In this document: positions 56,218-64,000 of the stretch, in pieces
How positions within the stretch are numbered: the first letter of the stretch is position 1
Layout: each line of letters begins with the position of its first letter
Assembly: GCA_027563145.1 (NCBI GenBank)
Contig: CP071307.1
Location: 1-64,000, forward strand
DNA from: Halocatena halophila
Lineage (GTDB): Archaea; Halobacteriota; Halobacteria; Halobacteriales; Haloarculaceae
Length of the DNA: 64,000 nucleotides
Reading direction: 5' to 3'
Program-made: the position numbers and the translations under genes
The notes under the pieces: model-generated
The model's input: only the letters and a program-made list of their open reading frames with translations
Database searches by the model: none
Told to the model about the DNA's origin: nothing

Positions 56218-56643
56218 TCACCGAACGTCTTTGGCATATTTCACAGCTGATTTCTGAATCATCTGCTGGAGTAATGCAACTAAAGCTGAATTTTCGTTCA
56301 ATTGGTAGAGATCAGAATTACCGGTCGTATACGCCACCTCGATCACGCCATAGTCCATTAGCGTCTCATAGTTGTTGTACCACGTCTGCGTACTCATGTC
56401 GAGCGCAGTGATAATGTCCGTCATCGATCGTGGGCGCTCGGCTATATCCAATAAGAGAATGATTTTCATCTTCGATTCAGGATACAGCAGCTGGAGGATT
56501 GGTGTGTCTACCAATAGTTCTCGAGTCGATTCATCAAAATCGATATCTGACTCACTCCATTCTACAGAATCCACGATTTCTGCAATCCCACTTGAGGTTT
56601 CGGTAGAATCATCGAGGACGGTAGACTCATCTGGCGTTGACAT
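56218..56643 (-). CDS. Winged-helix transcriptional regulator, haloarchaeal type
   Basis: 141 residues: an acidic N-terminus followed by a winged-helix domain at about 48-125 (LLYPESKMKIILLLDIAERP, then MSTQTWYNNYETLMDYGVIEV as recognition helix and wing). Similar standalone winged helix proteins are common haloarchaeal regulators, often next to their targets. Its targets here are unclear; the gene at 56750 is divergent from it with about 105 bp between. Confidence 0.75.
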   Translation of the reverse strand: MSTPDESTVLDDSTETSSGIAEIVDSVEWSESDIDFDESTRELLVDTPILQLLYPESKMKIILLLDIAERPRSMTDIITALDMSTQTWYNNYETLMDYGVIEVAYTTGNSDLYQLNENSALVALLQQMIQKSAVKYAKDVR

Positions 56644-56749
56644 ACGCTATACTTATTGGGACATGAGATAAACCTTTCCGTGAATCACTAGTCTCCCTTT
56701 GATTGCTTAGAAAGATATTTGTGTGAGAGGATTGGCTATTGGTATATCT

Positions 56750-57043
56750 ATGACTGAATTCACTGACGACGAACGGGTGATACTAATAGAATTTTTGAAT
56801 GTTCTGCGTACGCAAGGATGGTATTGTCCTGAACCAGCTCCGTTGAAGGATGTTGTGTCACTCCTGGATGTATCCGATTACTCACTGCACGAGTGTGTGA
56901 TGGTTATTCATCGCTTTGCCGAAATGGACAACACACCTGTAGTCACTGGCACAGTGCAGGACACACTTGTTGTGTGTCTCAACGGACGCTCAGTTGATGA
57001 CTGCGAACAAAACGCGAACGAGTGGATTGAAAAACTCCGATAA
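56750..57043 (+). CDS. Small uncharacterised protein, HalX-like context
   Basis: 97 residues, acidic, no membrane helix. Begins MTEFTDDERVILIEFLNVLR and holds a PEPAPLKDVV stretch and a C-terminal amphipathic helix (CEQNANEWIEKL). I do not recognise the family; the helical N-terminus could be a DNA-binding or dimerisation element. It is divergent from a winged-helix regulator, its probable controller. ATG at 56750 is preferred over an upstream start nine codons earlier. Confidence 0.55.
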   Translation: MTEFTDDERVILIEFLNVLRTQGWYCPEPAPLKDVVSLLDVSDYSLHECVMVIHRFAEMDNTPVVTGTVQDTLVVCLNGRSVDDCEQNANEWIEKLR

Positions 57044-57249
57044 CACGCAGACACAATCGTGACGGTCAACGATCAACCTCTACTGTTGAATCGTCGACAG
57101 ATACATCAATTAAATAATTTTACTGACAATTATGTGGGTCAGATGATACATTTAGACGCTTGAAATTGACACCACTCCATGTGACCAATCGGCCGTGGTC
57201 AGCTTTCTCATTCCTATCCATCTTCCGAGTTAAGACTAATCAGCTACCG

Positions 57250-57725
57250 ATATCAAAGGATCTATCACCTGAGGCCGACTGGAACGCTCACTACATAGAT
57301 GGTGAGTGGACTAGCGGTTAGAGCGGTTCAACGCTGACCGACGAAAATCCTTCGACTTGAGAGGTGTTCAGTGAGGTCTCGGTTGCAACTGAAAGAGATG
57401 TCAACGCTGCAAATTGGACAGTAGCAGCTCAAAGCGACTGGAAAGACCAACCACTGGCGCGTTGACAAGATGTACTTCTGCAGTTCCAACACGTTCTCTA
57501 AGAGAACAGCGAGGAGGTCATGATATTGTTGGATAATGAAGTTGGAGGCTCACGGATCATGGATGAGACATCGATACGGATTGTGTCTGCCCTCGCGAAC
57601 GGAGTCACAACTCTCCCCTGACGTATAGAGGGAGCACACGTTGACTCGAATATTCCGGACAAGGAAACCCTGATTCAACGGGCCCGAGGAAGTTGTCACG
57701 GATTCCTCACGGGTTTGTTCCAATG
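57250..57725 (+). pseudogene. NAD-dependent aldehyde dehydrogenase, N-terminal pseudogene
   Basis: The + frame reads as the first 150 or so residues of a hydrolytic aldehyde dehydrogenase. SKDLSPEADWNAHYIDGEWT, a stop, then STLTDENPST, another stop, EVFSEVSVATERDVNAANW, QFQHVL, ENSEEVMILLDNEVGGSR, and NIPDKETLIQRA. At least four in-frame stops, and the ancestral ATG is probably ATA at 57250. The catalytic domain is missing. It decayed recently enough to be read easily. Confidence 0.8.
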
Positions 57726-57767
57726 GATGGGTCTCCTACATCCCGCTTCCATCGATAAATCCGATCA

Positions 57768-58400
57768 TCAGTTGACCTCTGTATTGCGTTGCTTCTCGTA
57801 TCGTTCTTTAATTGTAGTGAATAGCTCCTCTCCAACGTCCGTCCGGATTCGGGGTGCAGCAGTTGCGAAGAACTCATCTAGGTTGTCGTACTCGATGAAA
57901 TTCTCGTTGTCTTCGGTCTCATCGTATCGTCCTTGGCGTTCGTATTTAAGAGCCTGCAAGCAGTTGTCGATCAGATCCATATCCTTAACGAACTGAGAAA
58001 GTGGAGTCTCGCGAGCTTCGTATTCCTCCCACAGATCTTGGAATAACTGGCTTTCAAGTCCATTCGCAAGTTCCTGCATAACTTCTCTCTCCTGCTGTTC
58101 TTTGGTGTCCGGGTGAATTTCCTGTACGCCTTCTGCAGCCCGTGTCGGAATGTCACCTGTCCGCGCTTCGGCGAAGTCGTGAACGAGCGCCATCGGGACA
58201 GCTTCATTTGCATTGACGCCAGCGTCGTCGGCAAAGAGAAGGCAGAGCGTAGCAGTTCCCCAGGTGTGGGCAGCAACGGATTCTGGTTCTTCAATCCCAC
58301 GGAGAACCCATCCCGACCGGAGTTCGTCTTTCAATTCGTACGCTTCCAAAAGTGTATCAATCCGTGTCATAGGTTCTGTATGGTTGTCTTCCGTTTCCAA
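57768..58400 (-). CDS. HD-domain phosphohydrolase (YfbR/HDDC2-like)
   Basis: 210-residue metal-dependent hydrolase. His45 (ESVAAHTWG), His74-Asp75 (ALVHDFAEARTGD) and the distal Asp in VKDMDLID near 140 make the HD site. The family contains 5'-deoxynucleotidases such as YfbR, which dephosphorylate dNMPs. The sequence around RGIEEPESVAAH is characteristic. It stands alone, downstream of the dead aldehyde dehydrogenase on the opposite strand. Confidence 0.87.
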   Translation of the reverse strand: METEDNHTEPMTRIDTLLEAYELKDELRSGWVLRGIEEPESVAAHTWGTATLCLLFADDAGVNANEAVPMALVHDFAEARTGDIPTRAAEGVQEIHPDTKEQQEREVMQELANGLESQLFQDLWEEYEARETPLSQFVKDMDLIDNCLQALKYERQGRYDETEDNENFIEYDNLDEFFATAAPRIRTDVGEELFTTIKERYEKQRNTEVN

Positions 58401-58590
58401 ATAAGCGTTTATGGATGATTCCTAGTAGAAGTAGATAACTACCATCAAAGAGTGCTACGACCACTCCGGAGTCTTGCAAATTCAATTTCTATTTACTGAA
58501 TGAAATATATTGACATGAATTTGATATAATCCTGGGCAATTTAGGGTTTCGTCATCGATCTTTCCCGTGTCAGCTGCCAGTAGATTATTG

Positions 58591-59760
58591 TCACTCATAT
58601 CTTCGACGGCCGGTTTCGTGTTCCTCTATGTAGTCCCAATCATATTCGACGCCAAGCCCCTCTCCGTCCGGCACGGGGACCGTGCCGTCAGCATCGATGC
58701 TGTCGATGTGGTCTGAGTAGTCGTTCTGATAGACAGGGGGCTGTGTGTTCTCACACTCGGGGTGGAGAAGTGCCATCTCGTAGTAGTTCGCGTTCCGGAG
58801 TGCAGCGATGCAGTGGCGCTGTGCGGGTCCTGGCGAGTGAATCTCGGTGTCGAGTCCAAACGCTTCGGCCATCCGTGCGATCTTCATCGCCCCGGTGATC
58901 CCGGCATCGTACTCGGGGTCGGCACGCACGAAATCGGTCGCATCGTTCACAACGAAATCAGCGTGGGCCTCCAGTCCTCGGACGTGTTCAGTCTGGAGGA
59001 TCGGTGTGTCGATCTGCTCTCGGAGTTTTCGGTGGGCGTGCTGGGAGAGCCCACCGTCACGGAATGGGTCTTCGTACCAGAAAAATTCCTGCTTGTCGCA
59101 GGCACGGCCGACTTTCAGCGCGTCGCCAAAGGTCTCGTATTCACACGCCGGATCGAGCATCAGGTCCATCTCATCACCGACGCGATCGCCGACCGCGTGA
59201 ACCGTCTCGATCTCCCGGTTGATGTCGCGCGCCTCGGGACTGCCACCCCAGCCGTGGATCTTGAACCCGTCGTACCCTCGGTTGAGACAGTTCTCGGCGA
59301 ATTGAGCGTAGGCCATAGGCGAGTCCAGCCCGCCGTTCCTGTCGGCGTGGTAGCTTGAGGCATACGCCGGCAAACGTGTGCGATATGTTCCAAGTAGTTC
59401 GTGGATCGGTGCCCCATAGTGCTTGCCAGCGAGATCCCACAGCGCGATGTCGATCGGCCCGATTCCCATCCGGTCGTACTTGCGGAGCCCGCGTTTGATC
59501 TCACTCCAGTGGCGTTCGCGCTTGAGTGGATCCTTGCCAATAAGATAGTCGGCAATCACATTGATCTGAGCGAATCCCGGTGAGTTCCCGCCGACGAATT
59601 CTCCGGTGAGCCCCTCATAGGTGTGGATACGGAGACCGAACAGACTGCGCTCGGTCGTCGTTCCGGGCTCGTACACGAGGTTGAATCCGTCATCAGTTCC
59701 GACGTCTTCAATCGGATACGAAAACTCTGTGCTCTCAATCTTCGATATTTCGAGCGCCAT
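58591..59760 (-). CDS. Enolase-superfamily sugar acid dehydratase (mandelate racemase/MLE type)
   Basis: 389 residues. Capping domain at about 1-125, barrel after it. The KxH-type catalytic motif is GFKIHGWG near 161-168, metal ligands are in LMLDPACEY, WYEDPF and LQTEHV, and the C-terminal histidine is in EIHSPG. Members dehydrate aldonic acids or racemise. It stands alone, so the sugar acid is unknown; the Gfo/Idh gene at the left end of the window is a distant possible partner only. Confidence 0.88.
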   Translation of the reverse strand: MALEISKIESTEFSYPIEDVGTDDGFNLVYEPGTTTERSLFGLRIHTYEGLTGEFVGGNSPGFAQINVIADYLIGKDPLKRERHWSEIKRGLRKYDRMGIGPIDIALWDLAGKHYGAPIHELLGTYRTRLPAYASSYHADRNGGLDSPMAYAQFAENCLNRGYDGFKIHGWGGSPEARDINREIETVHAVGDRVGDEMDLMLDPACEYETFGDALKVGRACDKQEFFWYEDPFRDGGLSQHAHRKLREQIDTPILQTEHVRGLEAHADFVVNDATDFVRADPEYDAGITGAMKIARMAEAFGLDTEIHSPGPAQRHCIAALRNANYYEMALLHPECENTQPPVYQNDYSDHIDSIDADGTVPVPDGEGLGVEYDWDYIEEHETGRRRYE

Positions 59761-60595
59761 TCCAGGATGATTTCACCGCCTGGACAAAAATTTACCCGAC
59801 GTATTTTCTATATCACTCACAACACGTTAACTATATATTGGCACCTTCAACGAACTTCAGCTCATGGTTCATCCCGTGGTCCGCAGAGCCATTCGGTACG
59901 GTGTTGTCTCTCTCAGCTATCGGCCAGTAGGAACAGACTGAAAAATATATCTGGGTATTGAACGGTTCATAGCGAAAACGACTTCGAAGGGCTTTGTGCT
60001 TCGATTATTATACTTTGCGTTTGGCTGCTTACTGTACTCGCTCTGGCGGTTAATCGACCACCTGATGCAGTGTTCTTGATGGATACTTACGGGGATGACC
60101 GTGGGTGACGATGCATGATGTGCCCACGTCGCTGAAAAAGCGCACTGGCGTAGGCTAGCGCCCCGTTCGTTTCGTGGTTTCCTGATAGAAAGAGCGGCTG
60201 GGCCATCTCTATTTTTCAAAATAGTATAATTAGGGAATATCCTCAGTTATTCCTCCACACTTGATACTAAACTAGAGATATTAGTAAGTGAATAACACTG
60301 GAGAAATAAATAATACAATAGTTCACAGAAATTCTCAACTGGTGTGGAGAATCCCCAAGTTGAGGACGGCTGTTCCAATGCATGGATTGGGCTTCTAATC
60401 AGATCTCGTTTAGAGAGTCTGTATTTTCTCTTTTATCTCGTCATATTTTACAATGAGAATCCAACTATAATCGCCGGAAAATCAAGAAGTAGAGAATTGT
60501 GCTTTATCGAGTAGCAGTATCGATCCATTTAACGCAGCGAAAACAGGAGCAACGTACCCACTGTGATTAATAGTAATGGAATGTTAAAGTAATAT
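59761..60595 (+). other. Intergenic region holding a transposase remnant
   Basis: About 835 bp. Apart from the transposase fragment at 59954-60098 it holds AT-rich sequence (60220-60320, 60420-60600) and no gene. Confidence 0.4.
59954..60098 (+). pseudogene. ISH-type DDE transposase C-terminal remnant
   Basis: The + frame reads GIERFIAKTTSKGFVLRLLY, then FAFGCLLYSLWRLIDHLMQ, a characteristic C-terminal stretch of haloarchaeal IS4-like transposases, before a TGA. No upstream catalytic part is present and no terminal inverted repeats were seen. Confidence 0.75.
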
Positions 60596-61036
60596 ATGAT
60601 TTCAAGGCGCAACTTTATTATTAGTATTTTTGTTACATTGTCAGCGCTATCTGGGTGTTCGGCTTGGCCTGGAACTATGCCATCGAATAATGGAGAAAAA
60701 TCAAGTGTTAGTTTAAGTATTAGCAACAACGATGATGATTCCCATATATTAAACATAAGGATTGAAAATGGAGCAGGGATGAAGTTGTATGAGGTTGAAA
60801 AGAAGGTTCCTGCTAAAGGTGAATATTTGGAAAGATTAACGATAGATGATATTTTTGAAATGGAAGTTGGGGAACAATATTATATCCATACCAAAATTAA
60901 CGGCTCCACAATAAAGGAATATTCTGACAAGATAACTTGTAATAAGTCTACCATCGATATTTTAACAGAGTATGAGCCAAATAGTTTGCTTATCGATCAA
61001 GAATCTATTAGCTATACATCAACAACATGTAGCTAA
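60596..61036 (+). CDS. Small Tat-exported lipoprotein
   Basis: 146 residues, unusually AT-rich gene. The N-terminus SRRNFIISIFVTLSALSGC has a twin-arginine motif and lipobox LSGC with Cys21 as lipidation site. The mature part is a beta-rich domain with two cysteines (CNKS near 121 and the penultimate residue). Function unknown; the low GC content versus neighbours suggests transfer. Single gene, flanked by decayed sequence. Confidence 0.65.
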   Translation: MISRRNFIISIFVTLSALSGCSAWPGTMPSNNGEKSSVSLSISNNDDDSHILNIRIENGAGMKLYEVEKKVPAKGEYLERLTIDDIFEMEVGEQYYIHTKINGSTIKEYSDKITCNKSTIDILTEYEPNSLLIDQESISYTSTTCS

Positions 61037-61490
61037 TATAAAGAAGAGTTATAATATGTAGCATTGCACACCTGGTTTATTGCTATAGTGAGTGACGAGT
61101 CACCATCGTCCAGTTACAATATCGTACACATTGGTTGGATGGATTTGAGAGCCAGGTTTGCGGCGCTGTATCTTGTAGTCAAAATTACTTGTTTATCGGC
61201 ATTGGTATCGTTGCCGTAATAATATCTTATTCGCACTCGATATTGAGAAAAATTATTATAGGATAGTTCATTCCAAATGCTCCTCTGTGACCGACTTGAA
61301 GCATTCTATGAGGTCTCTGTCGATAACCTTCCCTTGACTATGGCTGTCTTTTATCTTTGATCCTATATTATGATATAACTAGTTACGGTCTATAATTTAG
61401 TCTTCATAACGCTCTAGGGTTCGAGAAAGCCACTGCCTAGTCGACGATTTGGCGAGCTCGTCACGAGCGATTTAGCAACAAGCTGTTCCG
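61037..61490 (+). other. Intergenic region
   Basis: About 450 bp, AT-rich in 61180-61260 and 61360-61400. A short hydrophobic frame from GTG 61089 ends after about 40 residues; no family. Nothing else supported. Confidence 0.35.
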
Positions 61491-61600
61491 GTTGAGCTTC
61501 AAGAGGAACTGGATGTCGAGCTTCAGGAAGGGGAATTTGTCATCACCCCTCGCGGCGAAGAACACCGCTCCGTCGCTGAGAATGAAGCGGAAATCGATTG
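61491..61600 (+). pseudogene. Cupin-domain remnant
   Basis: In one + frame the sequence reads QEGEFVITPRGEEHRSVAEN and ends at a TGA, the second cupin motif (G-E-F-x-x-x-P-x-G-x-x-H) with its histidine. No start or first motif is present, so this is the 3' fragment of a small cupin gene. Confidence 0.55.
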
Positions 61601-61887
61601 ACAGAGAGAACACGATCGCACAACTCATCGGAAGGAAACGCTCCTTAGATCTGGTCAACGACCACTGAATTCCATGGTCTGTACATACATTTTCCCAGCA
61701 GTTTCTCTCAGATGGCTCTAGCGGTCTCCAATCAGCGGACGGAGCCAGTACACGGCGCTAAACTAGAACACATTGCCTCCCTCCATGGCTACTAATTATG
61801 ACTGATCATCCTCTATCCGACCGAAAATCTGAATGGCATCTATGATGTCACCCTCCATTTTGGGCGAGAATCTCACGATTTGGTTGT

Positions 61888-63024
61888 CTACCTCTTTAGC
61901 GACCGGAAGAAGGTGTGGATGTCGTCGGCAACCAATTCGGGGGCTTCCCATTCCAAAAAGTGACCGCCTTGAGATGTCTCCGTCCACCGTTCCACTTGGT
62001 AGAACCGCTCACTCCACTCACGAGGGTTTGGGAGAATATCATTCTGAGCCATCAGTATCCCTGTAGGTACTTCAACACGTCCCTGGTTCCCCGGGTCGTG
62101 GAGTGACTCATAATATAATCGAATCGATGAATTGATTGTTTCAGTCGTCCAGTATATTGTTAGGTTGGTGAGCATTTCGTCCTTAGTGAACGCAGTCTCT
62201 ATGTCACCGCCGCAGTCGCTCCAGGCCCGAAACTTCTCGACGATCCACGCTGCAAGTCCTGCCGGGGAATCATTCAACCCGTAGGCAAGAGTTTGCGGTT
62301 TCGTTGCGTGTTCCAGTGCATATGCACCTTCTTGTTCTAACCAACGCTGGTTGTCCTCTACGTGTTCTTGCTCTGTCTCCGTCAAGTTCTCGGGCTCTTC
62401 ACCCAAATACGGGCTTGTTCCAGCTAAGTGGATTCCGATTACCGACTCTGGATTGCTCAAGCCAAGTTGCTGACTCACGCTGGCACCAAGATCGCTGCCA
62501 CGTAGTGCATAGCGATCATAGCCAAGTTCATCAGCCATCAGTGTGGAAAATAAATCAGCTATACGACTGGCGCTCATGCCGCGCTCGGTTGGTCGATCCG
62601 AAAAGCCATACCCTGGCAATGATGGGACGACAACATCAAACGAACTGGCTTCCTCATTAATATCCGTTTCAGGATTAGTCAGTAATGGAATGATGTCCAG
62701 CATTTGGATGAACGAGCTTGGCCAACCGTGGGTAAGAAGAAGCGGAGTAGGGTTATCACCACTCCCGTGTTCATGAATAAAATGAATGCCGAACCCATCA
62801 ACTTCGGCGCGATAGTGGTCAAACTGATTGATTGATTTCTCCTGTTCGCGCCAGTCGAAATCATTCTGCCAGTATTCTATCAACTCCTTCATGTAGCTTA
62901 GATTCGTACCATACTCCCACTCCGCCCCCGAAATCTCGTCTGGCCATCGAGTATTCGCGAGGCGCGCTTGCATATCGTCAAGCGTTTCCTGTGGAACGTG
63001 CACGTCAAAGGGGGTTACAGTCAT
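61888..63024 (-). CDS. Epoxide hydrolase (EHN/alpha-beta hydrolase type)
   Basis: 378 residues. The N-terminal EHN domain (about 1-80) is followed by the alpha/beta core. The oxyanion motif HGWPSS is at 99-104, the nucleophile Asp178 in RGSDLGA and the catalytic histidine in GGHFLEWE near 357. Two ring-opening tyrosines are expected in the cap. Juvenile-hormone/microsomal-type epoxide hydrolases open epoxides to diols. It stands alone; P450 and this enzyme are 52 kb apart, so no pathway is claimed. Confidence 0.9.
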   Translation of the reverse strand: MTVTPFDVHVPQETLDDMQARLANTRWPDEISGAEWEYGTNLSYMKELIEYWQNDFDWREQEKSINQFDHYRAEVDGFGIHFIHEHGSGDNPTPLLLTHGWPSSFIQMLDIIPLLTNPETDINEEASSFDVVVPSLPGYGFSDRPTERGMSASRIADLFSTLMADELGYDRYALRGSDLGASVSQQLGLSNPESVIGIHLAGTSPYLGEEPENLTETEQEHVEDNQRWLEQEGAYALEHATKPQTLAYGLNDSPAGLAAWIVEKFRAWSDCGGDIETAFTKDEMLTNLTIYWTTETINSSIRLYYESLHDPGNQGRVEVPTGILMAQNDILPNPREWSERFYQVERWTETSQGGHFLEWEAPELVADDIHTFFRSLKR

Positions 63025-63548
63025 GTTGGTATCTCCGAAAGGATCTCAAGTTTCTCATTTTCACGGAACTGAATGTTGGCCAATGGTAATGTACCGAATT
63101 GCGGCGCGTTGACGCTCTGACCTAGTAACTCCGGTTTTTTTTAAATCGCTTCGAGTTGAGTCTTGCTCGGGTAATTGTTTCTCCATAGCTACTAGTAAGG
63201 GAGTCTTCCGGACATAAATATTAGCTAAAATATATTTTAATAGCTGTCAAAGAGCAATCGTTTATCGAGTGTGTTTGTATTGTAGGATTCTATTCATATA
63301 ACCGGTGGTGCAACGGGGTCAGTTTATGTCTTCTGTTGAACGGCGAACAGCGATGCTCTTCGTCCTTGTGGGTTTTTATCATGTATGGGAAAGGCCTTCT
63401 TCTCGAAGGCTACCGCGCACTTGACACCGACAGAACGCAGTAGTTGGACAGACGGCAGGTGTCGCATTCCTCCACATCCCAACGAGCGGGGTGTCCTGCT
63501 TGTCGAAAGGTGAAATGGCTTCGGTTCTGGTAGCCGAGCATGTCTAGC
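63025..63548 (+). other. Intergenic region
   Basis: About 520 bp. AT-rich around 63210-63300, probable promoter of the leftward epoxide hydrolase near 63030-63080. No gene recognised. Confidence 0.35.
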
Positions 63549-64000
63549 TTAGCTGAGATCGTCGTCGATGTACCAGACGCAGCCGGCGTTATAGTCCATA
63601 TACTCGCAGTGATGTTGAATTCGAGACGTCATATCGTGCTCGTACCAGTTCCAGGGCTCGCCGCCTGTTCCGCCGGTATATCCACACGCGTGTCGTCCGA
63701 ACTCGGCGGCCTGATAGATGTCTCCGAGGGTATCATCGTTCTCGCTGTAGTAGTTGTGTGTCTCGTTAGTGCCGTACAAAATTCCGCCGTAAAATCGGTC
63801 ACTGGGCTGTTCGTCCCACACGGCAGCACCAAACAGGTTGACCGAGTTGATGGAGTGACCGTATGTACCCTGGAGGTCCCGAACGCACTCGAGTGCCATC
63901 TTTCCGCCGAGTGAGTGAGCAACGAGGTTCACCGTGACGCCATGGTCCTCCGTAAAGCCATAATCGTCCAGTATCTCGGCGAGATTCTGACCGGCCTCAA
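63549..64000 (-). CDS. Alpha/beta hydrolase, C-terminal part (truncated by window edge)
   Basis: The reading frame is open to the right edge, so only the last 150 residues are seen; the start lies beyond base 64000. The nucleophile elbow AHSLGG is followed by a region aligned with the N-terminal domain of the amidase protein at 12698-15250: NYYSENDDTLG aligns with NYHSWEDDALT, and EHDMTS...YMD with EHDVTS...YMD. The shared aspartate and terminal histidine could complete the triad. No SH3 or amidase domain follows. Confidence 0.7.
   Translation of the reverse strand, partial: EAGQNLAEILDDYGFTEDHGVTVNLVAHSLGGKMALECVRDLQGTYGHSINSVNLFGAAVWDEQPSDRFYGGILYGTNETHNYYSENDDTLGDIYQAAEFGRHACGYTGGTGGEPWNWYEHDMTSRIQHHCEYMDYNAGCVWYIDDDLS

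Overview
The window comes from a halophilic archaeon (class Halobacteria). Its proteins are strongly acidic. Secreted proteins carry twin-arginine signals, some with a lipobox. A bacterio-opsin-activator type HTH regulator is present, TATA boxes often lie about 25-30 nt upstream of the start codon (leaderless transcripts), and there are decayed haloarchaeal transposase, TnpB and integrase remnants. GC varies by eye: transporter and catabolic genes are GC-rich, while the biosynthetic clusters at about 15.7-21.4 kb and 37-51 kb are clearly more AT-rich.

Layout. 0-4.1 kb: the end of a sugar ABC transporter operon plus a Gfo/Idh dehydrogenase. 5.3-15.3 kb: secreted chitinase-like GH18 protein, DJ-1/PfpI protein, DUF3891 protein, cytochrome P450 with a divergent HTH_10 regulator, subtilisin-like protease, and a multidomain secreted protein joining an alpha/beta hydrolase, four SH3-type repeats and an Amidase_2 (peptidoglycan amidase) domain. 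15.7-21.4 kb: a putative aromatic/prenyl biosynthesis cluster of aryl-CoA ligase-like enzyme, small helical protein, MenA/UbiA-type prenyltransferase, FAD hydroxylase, UbiC-like (DUF98) chorismate lyase and O-methyltransferase. 21.8-27.3 kb: a sulfonate/nitrate-type ABC transporter directly followed by a CbiMNQO-type cobalt/nickel ECF transporter. 27.4-30.4 kb: SPFH protein, TnpB remnant, metallo-beta-lactamase-fold hydrolase, ADP-ribosylglycohydrolase family protein. 30.8-36.4 kb: two paralogous secreted pectate-lyase-like proteins with nearly identical upstream regions.

37.5-51.8 kb is the most unusual part: a nearly complete bacterial-style dissociated (type II) fatty acid or polyketide synthase. 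It encodes acyl carrier protein, ketosynthase and AcpS-type holo-ACP synthase in one start/stop-overlapping operon, two malonyl-CoA:ACP transacylases, a FabG ketoreductase, a MaoC dehydratase, an MDR-type enoyl reductase candidate, a second SDR, an acyl-CoA carboxylase carboxyltransferase with a small epsilon-like subunit, a CoA-acylating aldehyde dehydrogenase and an alpha/beta hydrolase. Archaea make isoprenoid lipids and generally lack ACP-dependent fatty acid synthesis, so a set able in principle to run the whole malonyl-CoA to reduced acyl-ACP cycle is notable. A FabH-type initiating synthase and the biotin carboxylase subunit are not seen here.

51.9-64 kb is patchy: integrase, transposase and aldehyde dehydrogenase remnants, an array of four 3-nt-loop hairpins, an HxlR regulator divergent from a saccharopine-dehydrogenase-like gene with palindromic operator candidates over both promoters, a second winged-helix regulator, an HD phosphohydrolase, an enolase-superfamily dehydratase, a small lipoprotein, an epoxide hydrolase and, at the right edge, part of a second hydrolase related to the N-terminal domain of the amidase protein. 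No tRNA, rRNA or CRISPR array was recognised. All functional names come from motif reading by eye, without database searches.
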